This document shows positions 1 through 9,445 of a stretch of DNA of 42,768 nucleotides, in pieces. The DNA lies in assembly GCA_049323615.1 (NCBI GenBank), contig JBMOPD010000057.1, forward strand, positions 1 through 42,768. Reading direction: 5' to 3'. The notes under the pieces were generated by a model. That model saw only the letters and a program-made list of their open reading frames with translations, searched no databases and was not told where the DNA came from. This DNA is from JBMOPD01 sp049323615 (GTDB lineage Bacteria > Bacillota > Desulfotomaculia > Desulfotomaculales > Desulfocucumaceae). The first letter of the stretch is position 1; every line of letters begins with the position of its first letter. The position numbers and the translations under genes are program-made.

Positions 1-60
1 GATGGCTTGAACAATCATCATTATAGCGGAAGGAGAATTTTTTTCTATAAGTTTTTGTCT

Positions 61-83
61 CCACCCGTGTAACGGGTGGTTTT
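61..83 (+). terminator. Intrinsic terminator for a gene upstream of the window
   Basis: Seven perfect base pairs (CCACCCG at 61-67, CGGGTGG at 73-79) close a 5-nt loop and run straight into TTTT at 80-83. The poly-T side shows plus-strand use. It separates whatever lies left of the window from the small gene at 146. Bases 1-60 hold no gene I can support. Confidence 0.7.
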
Positions 84-85
84 AT

Positions 86-106
86 GTTCGAAACTCCGTT
101 TCGAAC
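86..106. repeat. Perfect 9-bp inverted repeat with 3-nt loop
   Basis: GTTCGAAAC at 86-94 and its exact complement at 98-106 flank TCC. It lies between the terminator at 61-83 and the ribosome site of the next gene and has no T-run, so it is not a second terminator. A related string (TCGAACCTCGAAAC) occurs before xpt near 21574. Whether it is an operator or a dispersed repeat cannot be told from one window. Confidence 0.5.
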
Positions 107-145
107 TCGCTAAAGCGGATAATAAAAGCAGGGAGGTGGGGGGCT

Positions 146-370
146 TTGGCCGGTCCGGAAGACAGGATGAAGTACAGCTGGCTTAAGCCCGGTGTTCACG
201 TCCGGCTTTGGCCCGGGGACACTTACGCCAAATATGCCGTGGTCAGGGAGGTGGGCCGCTACATGGTAACCTTTGAAATCACCCGGGTAGAACCCGGCGA
301 GACATTTTACAAACCGGGTCAGAAAATAACCCTGCCCTGGTCCCACGTCAGTGTCAGGGAGGAAAAATAG
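146..370 (+). CDS. Small hypothetical protein, 74 aa
   Basis: I do not recognise this protein. It starts with TTG at 146, nine bases after GGAGG at 132-136; an in-frame ATG at 167 is the alternative. It is rich in Tyr, Trp, Arg and Val, with alternating hydrophobic and charged residues typical of a small beta-barrel fold. It has no signal peptide, membrane helix or Cys motif. It lies alone between a terminator and the P-type ATPase gene, with about 110 bp to the next start. The strong ribosome site and a reading frame free of rare features support a real gene. No function is proposed. Confidence 0.55.
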   Translation: MAGPEDRMKYSWLKPGVHVRLWPGDTYAKYAVVREVGRYMVTFEITRVEPGETFYKPGQKITLPWSHVSVREEK

Positions 371-480
371 TATATCAAAGCGCCGCTGCCCGGGAAAGAT
401 AAGGCGGGTATTTTTTTTATGCCCCCTTCATAGAAATAAATGAGCAGGAAAAAGGTGGCATTGCAAGGGGGAATTGGAAA

Positions 481-3222
481 ATGGGCGGACAGTGGCATAT
501 GATGAGCGTCAGGGAAGCGCTGCAGGCCCTCCGCACCGATGCGGCCAAGGGACTGGATGACAGGGAGGCCGGAGAAAGGTTGGCCAGGTTCGGCCCCAAC
601 GAGATGGCCAAGACTCCCCCGGTACCCCTGTGGCGGCTGTTTGTCGGCCAGTTCAAGGACTTTCTGGTGCTGGTGCTGCTGGCCGCCACGGCGCTTTCCG
701 GCTTTTTGGGGGAATACGCGGACGCGGTGACAATAATGGTTATCGTGGTGATCAATGCGGTACTGGGCTGTGTTCAGGAATACCGGGCCGAAAGGTCCCT
801 GGAAGCCTTGAAACGGCTGGTTGCGCCCGAGGCCCGGGTGATCAGGAATGGCCGCAGCCAGAAGATCAGCGCGGCCAATCTTGTTCCCGGCGATATTGTC
901 TCCCTGGAGGAGGGGGACAGGGTGCCGGCCGACCTCAGGCTGATCGAGGCGGCCAACCTGGAAATAGAGGAGGCGGCCTTAACCGGGGAATCGGCGCCGG
1001 TTAAGAAAATGACCGACCCTGTGGGGTCTCAGTTAATGAACCCCGGGGACATACGCAACACCGCCTACCTGGGCACGTCGGTAACCAGGGGGCGGGGGCT
1101 GGGCGTGGTGGTGGCCACCGGCATGGCCACCGAAATGGGTCATATTGCGGTAATGATCAGTGAAGCCGGGCAGGACCCCACTCCTTTGCAGCGGAGGCTT
1201 GCTCAGCTGGGCAAGTGGCTGGTGGCGGTTTGCCTGCTGATATGCGCCGTGGTGGCGGTGATGGGAATGTACCGGGGAGAGCCGCTGTATCATATGATTT
1301 TAGTGGGCATCAGTCTTGCGGTGGCGGCCATACCCGAGGGGCTGCCGGCAATAGTTACGGTGGCCCTGGGCATAGGGGTGCAGCGGATGATCAGGCGCAA
1401 CGCCATAGTGCGCAAGCTCCCGGCAGTGGAGACACTGGGCTGCGCCACGGTTATATGTTCCGACAAGACCGGCACCCTGACCCAGAATAAAATGATGGTC
1501 AGAAAGGTTGTGGCCCCGGGTGTTACGGCCGAAATAGACGGGGAAGGCTACGATCCCAAGGGGGAAATCCGGTTTACCAGGGGTAAGGGCGGCCCCCAGT
1601 TTGAACTGCTGTTGAAGGCCGCGGCGCTGTGCAACAATGCCTCCCTGACCCGGGGTGATATAAAGATAGGCGGCCTTTTCAGGGGCATATCCCCGGGCAA
1701 GGGCGTCAGGGAGTGGGATGTCCAGGGCGACCCCACCGAGGGGGCGCTGCTGGTGATGGCGGCCAGGGGCGGGGCCTGGCGGGAAAGGCTGGAACAGCAG
1801 GAAAAGCGCGTGGCCGAGCTGCCCTTTGATTCGGACCGCAAGCGCATGACGGTGATTTGCAGGAACCCGGCTGGTGAGCTTACTGCTTATACCAAGGGAG
1901 CCCCGGACATTTTGCTGGAACTGTGCACGCACTATTACGATAACGGTAAAATCCTGCCGCTGACCGGGCAGGCCAGGGAGAAAATCATGCCCGCCTGTTC
2001 GGACATGGCCGCCCAGTCGCTGAGGGTGCTGGCCTTTGCCTTAAAGAGGGTGGACGGGGAGAGGGAAGACTACAGTGATGAGGAAAGCAACCTGACTTTT
2101 ATCGGCATGTGCGGCATGATCGACCCGCCCCGGCCCAGCGCCGTGAACGCCGTGCACACGTGCAGGCGGGCGGGCATTCACGTGGCCATGATTACCGGCG
2201 ACCACCAGCTCACGGCCCGGGCGGTGGCCGGGGAAATGGGGCTGTTGGCCCGGGGGGGAAGGGTGATCACCGGCAGGGACCTGGACCGCATGTCGGACGG
2301 GGAAATGGCCCGGCAGTCCGGTGAAGTGGCGGTTTACGCCAGGGTTTCGCCCAGACACAAGCTGCGCATAGTCAGGGCGCTCAAACAGGCCGGCCACGTG
2401 GTGGCCATGACCGGGGACGGGGTAAATGACGCCCCCGCCGTCAAAGAGGCCGACATAGGCATAGCCATGGGCATTGCCGGAACGGATGTGACCAGGGAAG
2501 CGTCCTCAATGGTCCTGGCCGACGACAATTTCTCCACCATAGTGGCGGCGGTGGAAGAGGGCCGGGGCATATACGACAATATCAGGAAGTTTATCCGCTA
2601 CCTGCTGTCCTGCAACGCAGGGGAAGTGCTGGTAATGTTCCTGGCGGTGCTGGGAGGGTTCCCCCTTCCCCTCCTGCCCTTGCAGATACTGTGGATCAAC
2701 CTGGTCACCGACGGGCTGCCGGCCCTGGCCCTGGGGGTTGACCCCGCCGACAGGGACATTATGAATAGAAAGCCGAGGCCTCCCGGCGAAGGCATTTTTG
2801 CCCACGGGCTCGGGTGGCGGATACTGGGCAGCGGTTTCTTCATGGCCATGGGCACACTGGCCATATTCTGGACGGCCTGGCTGGGCTCGGGGAACCTTGA
2901 CCTGGCCCGCACCGTGGCTTTCACCACCCTTGTCTTTACCCAGCTTTTCTTTGTGTTTACCTGCCGGTCGGAACACCACAGCGTACTGGAGTTGGGCTTC
3001 TTCACCAACCCGCACCTGGTGGCCGCCGTGCTCTGCTCGGCGGCCCTTCAACTGGCGGTGATATACCTGCCCTTTTTGCAGCCCACGTTCCATACCGTGC
3101 CCTTAAACGCCGTCCAGTGGGGCGTGATCCTGGCGGTGGCCGCCCTGCCCGCCGCGGCGGGAACTATTTTCAGGCACATTCATCTCAAGGCCAGGCACAA
3201 ATTTACTTATATCAGGGTATAA
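481..3222 (+). CDS. P-type Ca2+-transporting ATPase (type IIA, SERCA/PacL-like)
   Basis: This is an inner-membrane pump that exports Ca2+ (possibly Mn2+) using ATP. At 913 aa it has the usual full length. It has a cation-ATPase N-terminal domain, the actuator motif TGES at about 168-171, the phosphorylated Asp in DKTGTLT (D328), and the hinge motif GDGVNDAP. The ion-site residues of SERCA are all present: E286 in M4 (IPEGLP), N712 and E715 in M5, and N740, T743 and D744 in M6 (NLVTDGLP). These correspond to SERCA E309, N768, E771, N796, T799 and D800. This pattern argues for Ca2+ rather than Na+/K+ or H+. The start is ATG 481 behind AAGGGGG. It looks monocistronic, with about 100 bp to dapF. 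Confidence 0.93.
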   Translation: MGGQWHMMSVREALQALRTDAAKGLDDREAGERLARFGPNEMAKTPPVPLWRLFVGQFKDFLVLVLLAATALSGFLGEYADAVTIMVIVVINAVLGCVQEYRAERSLEALKRLVAPEARVIRNGRSQKISAANLVPGDIVSLEEGDRVPADLRLIEAANLEIEEAALTGESAPVKKMTDPVGSQLMNPGDIRNTAYLGTSVTRGRGLGVVVATGMATEMGHIAVMISEAGQDPTPLQRRLAQLGKWLVAVCLLICAVVAVMGMYRGEPLYHMILVGISLAVAAIPEGLPAIVTVALGIGVQRMIRRNAIVRKLPAVETLGCATVICSDKTGTLTQNKMMVRKVVAPGVTAEIDGEGYDPKGEIRFTRGKGGPQFELLLKAAALCNNASLTRGDIKIGGLFRGISPGKGVREWDVQGDPTEGALLVMAARGGAWRERLEQQEKRVAELPFDSDRKRMTVICRNPAGELTAYTKGAPDILLELCTHYYDNGKILPLTGQAREKIMPACSDMAAQSLRVLAFALKRVDGEREDYSDEESNLTFIGMCGMIDPPRPSAVNAVHTCRRAGIHVAMITGDHQLTARAVAGEMGLLARGGRVITGRDLDRMSDGEMARQSGEVAVYARVSPRHKLRIVRALKQAGHVVAMTGDGVNDAPAVKEADIGIAMGIAGTDVTREASSMVLADDNFSTIVAAVEEGRGIYDNIRKFIRYLLSCNAGEVLVMFLAVLGGFPLPLLPLQILWINLVTDGLPALALGVDPADRDIMNRKPRPPGEGIFAHGLGWRILGSGFFMAMGTLAIFWTAWLGSGNLDLARTVAFTTLVFTQLFFVFTCRSEHHSVLELGFFTNPHLVAAVLCSAALQLAVIYLPFLQPTFHTVPLNAVQWGVILAVAALPAAAGTIFRHIHLKARHKFTYIRV

Positions 3223-3322
3223 TTAAGGATAAAAAAGCAGGAAAAAGAACAATGAGATGGAAAATAAGGAGGGTGTGTTTGTAATTTAGCAGGCACACCC
3301 AGTGCCTTTTGGGGGGGATATT

Positions 3323-4174
<852 letters not shown>

Positions 4175-4252
4175 GAATACAGGAGACAGAAGGCGGGAGA
4201 CAATATTTGGTCCCTAGCCCCCAATTCCCACTATAAAGATATGGAGGAGATT

Positions 4253-5452
4253 ATGTTGATCAAGCTGGCAGACAGGGCGCTCAATATCAGCCCGTCACCT
4301 ACCCTGTCCATAGACGCCAAGGCCAAGCGAATGGTGGTAGAGGGAGTTGACGTGGTTAACTTCGGTGTCGGTGAACCGGATTTTGACACCCCGGAACATA
4401 TCAAGCAGGCGGCCATAGAGGCCATTAACAAGGGGATGACCAAGTACACCCCGGTGCCCGGAACGGACCCGCTCAGGGCCGCCGTAGCCAAAAAATTTAA
4501 AGAGGACAACGGCCTGGAATACCAACCCTCACAGATAGTGGTTTCCGCCGGGGCCAAGCATTCTCTTTACAATGCCTTTCAGGTGCTGTGCCGGGAAGGG
4601 GACGAGGTTATACTCCCCGCTCCCTACTGGGTAAGCTATCTGGAGCAGATCAAGCTGGCCGGGGGTATCCCCATAATTGTCCAGACCCGGGCCTCCAACG
4701 GGTTCAAACTGGTGCCGGAAGAACTGGAGTCGGTGATCACCAGGAGGACCGGGCTGATTATTTTGAACAGCCCCAGCAACCCCACCGGGGCGGTATACAC
4801 CCGGGACGAGCTGGAAGCCCTCGGTGAAATACTGCTGCGTAACGGCGTATTCATAATTTCCGACGAGATTTACGAAAAGCTCATTTACGACGGGATGGAA
4901 CATGTCAGCATCGCCTCTTTGAGCCCCGGCCTGAAGGAACAGACAGTGGTCATCAACGGCGTGTCAAAGTCCTACGCCATGACCGGCTGGAGGATCGGGT
5001 ACGCGGCGGCCCCCCAGGCGGTGGCCAAGGCCATGGCCGACCTGCAGAGCCACTCCACTTCCAACCCCACTTCCATTGCCCAGGCTGCCAGTGTGGCGGC
5101 CCTGGAGGGGCCCCAGGAACCTCTTCAGGAAATGGTCAGGGAATTCAACAGGCGCAGGGACTACATGCTGGAGAGGGTGAACGCCATCCCGGGGCTTTCC
5201 TGCGGCAGGCCGGGAGGCGCCTTTTACCTTTTCCCGGATATGAGCGGTTATATCGGGCGGACATACAAGGGGGAAAAGATAGAAGGGGCCAAGGACCTGG
5301 CCGGCCCGCTGCTGGAGGATGCCCGGGTGGCGGTGGTGCCGGGAGTGGCCTTCGGGGACGACCGGTGTTTCAGGCTGTCCTATGCCACCTCCATGGAAAG
5401 GATCAGCGAGGGGATGGACAGGATAGAAAAATTCCTTTCCCAGATCAAGTAA
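4253..5452 (+). CDS. Pyridoxal-phosphate aspartate aminotransferase, class I
   Basis: It transfers the amino group between aspartate and 2-oxoglutarate and belongs to the Thermus/Bacillus-type (subgroup 1-gamma) fold I aminotransferases. Visible marks are the motif NSPSNPTGAVY, the PLP-binding lysine K239 in SKSYAMTGWRIGY, and the C-terminal carboxylate-binding Arg in FRLSYATS. Length 399 aa is usual. The start is ATG 4253, five bases after GGAGG at 4243-4247; the ATG at 4241 overlaps that site. The gap from dapF (78 bp) contains purine-rich repeat-like sequence and no clear terminator. Other class I substrates (e.g. aromatic) cannot be excluded from sequence alone. Confidence 0.88.
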   Translation: MLIKLADRALNISPSPTLSIDAKAKRMVVEGVDVVNFGVGEPDFDTPEHIKQAAIEAINKGMTKYTPVPGTDPLRAAVAKKFKEDNGLEYQPSQIVVSAGAKHSLYNAFQVLCREGDEVILPAPYWVSYLEQIKLAGGIPIIVQTRASNGFKLVPEELESVITRRTGLIILNSPSNPTGAVYTRDELEALGEILLRNGVFIISDEIYEKLIYDGMEHVSIASLSPGLKEQTVVINGVSKSYAMTGWRIGYAAAPQAVAKAMADLQSHSTSNPTSIAQAASVAALEGPQEPLQEMVREFNRRRDYMLERVNAIPGLSCGRPGGAFYLFPDMSGYIGRTYKGEKIEGAKDLAGPLLEDARVAVVPGVAFGDDRCFRLSYATSMERISEGMDRIEKFLSQIK

Positions 5453-5561
5453 TACGGGCCGTGATAAACTTCGCCTAGCTTTGTCAGCCCCGCCGGTCCG
5501 GATGCTCACGTATTACATATACGCTCCGCTCCGTCCCGCCGGTGCTTTCGCGCTATGCTCG

Positions 5562-5595
5562 TTTCTGACGGCCCGAAGGGCCGGGTGGTCAGAAA
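5562..5595. repeat. Hairpin in the 200-bp gap before yicC
   Basis: TTTCTGA (5562-5568) pairs with TCAGAAA (5589-5595), and inside it CGGCCC pairs with GGGCCG around GAA, leaving a 5-nt bulge: 13 bp in all. No T-run follows on either strand, so it is not a normal terminator. The rest of the gap 5453-5653 holds no gene I can support; a 62-codon frame there has no ribosome site or recognisable sequence. Confidence 0.5.
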
Positions 5596-5653
5596 TGTTC
5601 TCTTACTTCGGACATGGAAGGCTGGCCCTCAAGCATGATAAGGTGGTGGTACA

Positions 5654-6532
5654 TTGCCCAGGAGTATGACCGGTTTTGGGCGGGGCGAGGCCGTAGGGCA
5701 AGGTAAAAAATTTTCCGTGGAACTTAAATCAGTGAACCACCGGTTCGCCGAGGTCGTTCTGAGGATGCCGAAACAGTATTTTTTGCTGGAAGAAAAGGCG
5801 AGGCGGGTAATCCTGGAAAAGGTGTCCCGGGGCAGGGTGGACGGCTTTGTTTCGGTTGAGCAGTTTGATGAAAAAATTCCCGCGGTTAAAGTTGACAAAG
5901 CACTGGCCTCATCGTATTATAAGGCAATGAGAGAACTGCTGGCCGAGCTGAACATAGCGGATCCGGTGAGGTCGGACCATATTGTGGCCCTGCCCGGTGT
6001 GTTTAAAGTGGAAGAAGCGGCCGAGGACGCCGGCGAGCTGTGGCCGGTCCTGGAACAGGCCATCCGCATGGCGGTGAACGGCCTTTACGAAATGCGGGAG
6101 GCCGAGGGAAACCGCCTTAAATACGACCTTCTGGCCAGGTTGGACAAGATCAAAAAAATGACCTCGGATATCGAGGTCAGGGCACCCCTGGTGGTGGAGG
6201 ATTACCGGGTGAGGCTGACCCAGCGGCTTTCCGAGTGGCTGGCCGACTCCACCCTGGACATACACAGGGTTATGGCCGAGGTGGTCATTTTCGCCGAGAA
6301 GTCCAGTATTACGGAGGAAGTCGTCAGGCTGTACAGCCATATCAGCCAGGCCCGGGAAAGCCTCGGCGTGGACGGGCCGGTAGGCCGCAAGCTGGATTTT
6401 ATCATCCAGGAAATGAACCGGGAGATTAATACCATTGCCTCAAAGTCGGGGGATATTCAGATAAGCGAGGCAGTGGTGGAGTTCAAAAGCGAGCTGGAAA
6501 AGATAAGGGAACAGGTGCAGAACTTGGAATAA
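5654..6532 (+). CDS. yicC: YicC/YloC family endoribonuclease-type protein
   Basis: This family (E. coli YicC, B. subtilis YloC) acts on RNA in the cytoplasm; YicC is reported as an endoribonuclease. The protein has the characteristic N-terminus RSMTGFGRGE, the VELKSVNHRF block, and the C-terminal DUF1732 block with FIIQEMNREINTI. Length 292 aa is typical. The start is TTG 5654, behind AAGGTGGTGG at 5640-5649; starting here gives the family-standard position of SMTGFG. It opens a gene series (remA, gmk, rpoZ, coaBC) that is conserved in Firmicutes and was probably inherited vertically. Confidence 0.92.
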   Translation: MPRSMTGFGRGEAVGQGKKFSVELKSVNHRFAEVVLRMPKQYFLLEEKARRVILEKVSRGRVDGFVSVEQFDEKIPAVKVDKALASSYYKAMRELLAELNIADPVRSDHIVALPGVFKVEEAAEDAGELWPVLEQAIRMAVNGLYEMREAEGNRLKYDLLARLDKIKKMTSDIEVRAPLVVEDYRVRLTQRLSEWLADSTLDIHRVMAEVVIFAEKSSITEEVVRLYSHISQARESLGVDGPVGRKLDFIIQEMNREINTIASKSGDIQISEAVVEFKSELEKIREQVQNLE

Positions 6533-6570
6533 CATTTTCGCCGGAGTAACATTTTAAGGGGGGATCAGTG

Positions 6571-6849
6571 ATGGATATCAAGTTGATAAATATCGGTTTC
6601 GGCAATATAGTTTCGGCCAACCGGATTATCGCCATTGTAAGCCCGGAGTCCGCGCCCATCAAGAGGATTATAACCGAGGCCAGGGACAGGGGGATGCTGG
6701 TGGACGCCACGTACGGCCGAAGGACCAGGGCGGTCATCATCACGGACAGCGACCACGTCATACTGTCGGCGGTTCAGCCGGAAACTGTGGCGCACCGCCT
6801 GGTAGGCAAGGAGGTTTCCCCGGCTGCGGCCGAAGATCCCGGTGATTGA
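6571..6849 (+). CDS. remA: RemA/DUF370 DNA-binding regulator
   Basis: RemA of B. subtilis is a small DNA-binding activator of biofilm matrix genes. This 92-aa protein has the family core INIGFGNIV, the block VSPESAPIKR and GRRTRAVIITDS. ATG 6571 is chosen over GTG 6568; AGGGGGG at 6557-6563 precedes it. Its stop overlaps the GTG start of gmk, which implies translational coupling. In this organism the targets are unknown; matrix control is knowledge from Bacillus, not something seen here. Confidence 0.92.
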   Translation: MDIKLINIGFGNIVSANRIIAIVSPESAPIKRIITEARDRGMLVDATYGRRTRAVIITDSDHVILSAVQPETVAHRLVGKEVSPAAAEDPGD

Positions 6850-7465
6850 GCAGGAGAAGAAAAACCCGGAACAGGGCATGCTGATATTGATATCCGGTCC
6901 CTCCGGCTGCGGGAAGGGAACGGTCTGCAGCCACCTGATCAGGACCTGTCCGGACAAGAAGTTCAAACTGTCTGTTTCGGCCACCACCCGGGCGTCCAGG
7001 CCGGGTGAGGTGCACGGCAGAGATTACTTTTTCATGTCCAGGGAAGAATTTGAAAAGCTTGCCCGGGAGGGAGGCTTTCTTGAATGGGCCCCCATCTACG
7101 GGTATCTTTACGGAACACCCGCAGGCCCGGTAAAGGAGGCGCTGGCCCGGGGAGAGAATGTCATCCTGGAGATAGACGTCCAGGGAGGCCTGCAGGTAAA
7201 GGAGCGCTTTCCGGACGCCGTACTGATTTTCCTGATCACCCCTTCCAGGGCCGTGCTGGAATCCAGGCTTAAGGGGAGGGGTACGGACAACCAGGCCGAA
7301 ATCGAAAAAAGGCTGCTTTGGGTTGATACCGAACTGGGCTACATGTCCAGGTACGATTATGTTATAATAAATGACCGGATTGAGGATACGGTGGCCAGGG
7401 TGAAGTGCATCCTGGAGGCGGAACGCAGCCGCTCCAGGCGTTTCAGGCTGCCGGATGACTGGTAA
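6842..7465 (+). CDS. gmk: Guanylate kinase
   Basis: Gmk phosphorylates GMP to GDP with ATP in purine nucleotide metabolism. The P-loop GPSGCGKGT sits near residue 18, followed by the GMP-binding block with TTRASRPGE and DYFF, and the EIDVQG strand. Length 207 aa is normal. GTG 6842 overlaps the remA stop by 8 bases and has no good ribosome site of its own, suggesting coupled translation. ATG 6878 would give a shorter protein beginning directly before the P-loop. It is followed by a gap carrying a repeat-like string (7466-7530) and then rpoZ. Confidence 0.95.
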   Translation: MIEQEKKNPEQGMLILISGPSGCGKGTVCSHLIRTCPDKKFKLSVSATTRASRPGEVHGRDYFFMSREEFEKLAREGGFLEWAPIYGYLYGTPAGPVKEALARGENVILEIDVQGGLQVKERFPDAVLIFLITPSRAVLESRLKGRGTDNQAEIEKRLLWVDTELGYMSRYDYVIINDRIEDTVARVKCILEAERSRSRRFRLPDDW

Positions 7466-7537
7466 TTTCAAACCACGGAGAACACATGGGTCTTGTGTGA
7501 TCTCCGTGATCTCTGTGGCCTCTGTGGTTTAAGATTA
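7466..7537. repeat. Dispersed CTCTGTGG-type intergenic repeat
   Basis: The gap between gmk and rpoZ consists largely of repeated pieces: AACCACGGAGA near 7470 is matched by inverted strings ATCTCCGTG and CTCTGTGG (twice) up to about 7530. Very similar text (TCTGTGGCTAAATTAAA) occurs at about 29650 and TCCTGTGGCTAAATTAAA at about 25038. It is non-coding, and because it lies within an apparent operon it must be transcribed. Confidence 0.5.
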
Positions 7538-7553
7538 AATGTGGAGGGTAGCC

Positions 7554-7766
7554 ATGAGTCTGATCACCAACCTTGACGAGTTGATGCAAAAGGTGGACAG
7601 TCGGTACACCCTGGTTGTAGTTGCGGCCAAGCGGGCCAGGAAATTAACTGAAAAAAAGGATAACAACAATAATGGTTATACAGTGCGCAAGCCGGTTACC
7701 GAGGCCCTGAAAGAAATTTCCCAGGGCAGAATCAGGTACCGCCGGACTAAACAGGGGATTAAGTGA
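7554..7766 (+). CDS. rpoZ: RNA polymerase omega subunit
   Basis: Omega binds and chaperones the beta-prime subunit of RNA polymerase. The 70-aa protein shows the family order: SRYTLVVVAAKRARKL, then the KPVTEALKEI helix. I chose ATG 7554, five bases after GGAGGG at 7543-7548; the ATG at 7539 overlaps that upstream segment. The stop codon lies inside a perfect 8-bp inverted repeat (7761-7768 with 7771-7778) without a T-run. The position between gmk and coaBC is the conserved Firmicute order. Confidence 0.92.
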   Translation: MSLITNLDELMQKVDSRYTLVVVAAKRARKLTEKKDNNNNGYTVRKPVTEALKEISQGRIRYRRTKQGIK

Positions 7767-7796
7767 GAGGTCTCACTTCCCAACTGGAGGGTTAAC

Positions 7797-9005
7797 ATGA
7801 TATCAGGCAGGTTCATAACCCTCGGCGTCACCGGGGGCATAGCAGCATACAAGGCTGCGGATCTGGCCAGTAAATTGAGCAGCCGGGGTGCGGTTGTACA
7901 TGTGATCATGACCAGGTCGGCCGGGGAGTTCGTCAGGCCGCTTGTTTTCGAAGCGCTGACAGGAAACCCCGTATATACCGACCTTTTTGTTTCATCCCAC
8001 GTGTTCAGGATGCCCCATATAGACCTGGCCAACCGTGCGGACGCAATAGTGGTGGCCCCGGCTACCGCCAATATACTTGGCAAGCTGGCCCACGGCGTTG
8101 CCGACGACCTGCTGACCACCACGCTGCTGGCGGCCACCTGCCCGGTGCTGCTTTGCCCGGCCATGAATGTGAACATGTACGCCAATAAGGTTGTACAGAA
8201 CAACATTATAAAGCTGAAAGAATACGGCTACCACTTCGTGGAGCCCGAGGAGGGCCGGGTGGCCTGCGGCCATTTTGGAAAGGGCCGGCTGGCCGAAACC
8301 GAAACCATAATCGGCGCCCTGGCCGGATTGCTGAGGGTGCCGGGGGACATGCAGGGGCTGACGGTTATGGTCACCGCCGGGGGCACCAGGGAGGCCATCG
8401 ACCCGGTGCGGTTCATTTCCAACCGCAGTTCAGGCAAGATGGGGCATGCCTTGGCCAGGGAAGCCCTTTCCAGGGGGGCCAGGGTGATACTGGTCTCCGC
8501 CCCCACCTCCCTGCCCGACCCGCCGGGGGCAGAGGTGGTGCCGGTGGAATCGGCCCGGGATATGTACGGCGCCGTCATGAAGTATTACCCGGAGGCCGAT
8601 GTGGTGATCAAGGCGGCGGCGGTGGCCGATTACAGGCCTGACCAGGTGGCCGGCCAAAAAATCAAAAAGGACGGGGAAGGCCTTACCCTTACCCTGGTCA
8701 GGACCCCGGACATACTGGCCGAGCTGGGCAGGAACAAGAGGCCGGGGGTAACCCTGGTGGGCTTTGCCGCCGAGACCCGGGACCTGGATGAAAACGCCCG
8801 GCAGAAGCTGGCCAGGAAAAACCTGGACCTGCTGGTGGCCAACGACGTGACCATGCCGGGGGCCGGCTTCGGGGCGGACACCAACATAGTCAAGCTGTTC
8901 TTTGCCGGGGGAAGAAGCGAGTCCCTGCCGGTGATGGATAAATCAGAGGTGGCCCACAAGATACTGGACGCCGTTCTGGAAATCCGCGGAAAAGGCGGGA
9001 ATTAA
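7797..9005 (+). CDS. coaBC: Bifunctional phosphopantothenoylcysteine decarboxylase / phosphopantothenate-cysteine ligase
   Basis: CoaBC makes 4'-phosphopantothenoylcysteine (CTP-dependent, CoaB half) and decarboxylates it to phosphopantetheine (FMN-dependent, CoaC half) for coenzyme A. The CoaC domain (about 1-185) has GVTGGIAAYK, the HIDLA histidine region, the substrate motif PAMNVNMY and the GRVACGHFG cysteine. The CoaB domain (about 188-402) begins with VMVTAGGTREAID and has ISNRSSGKMG and the AAVADYRP block. Length 402 aa is usual. ATG 7797 follows TGGAGGG at 7784-7790. Confidence 0.95.
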   Translation: MISGRFITLGVTGGIAAYKAADLASKLSSRGAVVHVIMTRSAGEFVRPLVFEALTGNPVYTDLFVSSHVFRMPHIDLANRADAIVVAPATANILGKLAHGVADDLLTTTLLAATCPVLLCPAMNVNMYANKVVQNNIIKLKEYGYHFVEPEEGRVACGHFGKGRLAETETIIGALAGLLRVPGDMQGLTVMVTAGGTREAIDPVRFISNRSSGKMGHALAREALSRGARVILVSAPTSLPDPPGAEVVPVESARDMYGAVMKYYPEADVVIKAAAVADYRPDQVAGQKIKKDGEGLTLTLVRTPDILAELGRNKRPGVTLVGFAAETRDLDENARQKLARKNLDLLVANDVTMPGAGFGADTNIVKLFFAGGRSESLPVMDKSEVAHKILDAVLEIRGKGGN

Positions 9006-9034
9006 CGGCTCCATGTCCGTGGAAGAAACAATAG

Positions 9035-9217
9035 ATGGAAGCCCTGATCAAAATTGCGGTTGTATTCACCGCCGTGTCCCTGCTGACCATGGTGATTTAC
9101 CTCAGGCAAAAAGAACCCCGCCAAAGACTGGGCCTGGACATCACATCATTACTGGTCTACACTCTGGTGGCCGGCTTTTTTGTTGCTTCCTTCCTGCTTT
9201 TTTTCCTCAACCTCTAA
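9035..9217 (+). CDS. Small membrane protein, 60 aa
   Basis: Unrecognised. Two hydrophobic segments (about residues 5-22 and 36-58) are separated by a charged loop with Arg-Gln-Lys-Glu, consistent with a two-helix hairpin in the membrane. ATG 9035 follows GGAAGAAA at 9021-9028 and lies 29 bp after coaBC, so it may be the last gene of that transcript. Its last 69 bp overlap the 3' end of the opposite-strand DUF2007 gene, tail to tail. Tail overlap and short length keep confidence moderate. Confidence 0.5.
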   Translation: MEALIKIAVVFTAVSLLTMVIYLRQKEPRQRLGLDITSLLVYTLVAGFFVASFLLFFLNL

Positions 9218-9394
9218 AATCTTCACTGCCCTTTCCAGGTCTGACTGCCTCACCACCAGCCTTACTCCTCCCACCGCCAGCGGCGTGTAGGCCGCCGACA
9301 GCTCGTCGAATACGTATGCCTCAATACCCTCGCTTTCCAGCAAACCCCTTGTAATGTGCGCTTCACCGGCGTTGGAATACTTTGCGATGGTCAC
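9149..9394 (-). CDS. DUF2007 family small protein (PII-like fold predicted)
   Basis: DUF2007 proteins are short, annotated as putative signal transducers, with an unknown partner. The match is to the family pattern: an aromatic-Ser-Asn start (YSNAGEAHI), then GLLESEGIEAYV and a C-terminal VRQSDLERAVKILE helix. The listed start is GTG 9394 (81 aa), which has no ribosome site at a useful distance. Four codons upstream a CTG at 9404-9406 would give the family-like N-terminus LSKLVTIA and lies nine bases after a GGAG. The CTG start is inference. The 3' end overlaps the small membrane gene at 9035-9217. Confidence 0.75.
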   Translation of the reverse strand: MTIAKYSNAGEAHITRGLLESEGIEAYVFDELSAAYTPLAVGGVRLVVRQSDLERAVKILEVEEKKQEGSNKKAGHQSVDQ

Positions 9395-9445
9395 CAGCTT
9401 ACTCAGATTTTATCACTCCGTTTTAATTTATTGATAGTAAGACGG

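Noticed and set aside
381..419. Terminator between the first small gene and the P-type ATPase
   Set aside because: There is a T-run, but upstream stems are only 4 bp with a large loop.
5481..5669. 62-codon frame upstream of yicC
   Set aside because: It spans a hairpin, lacks a ribosome site and resembles no known protein.
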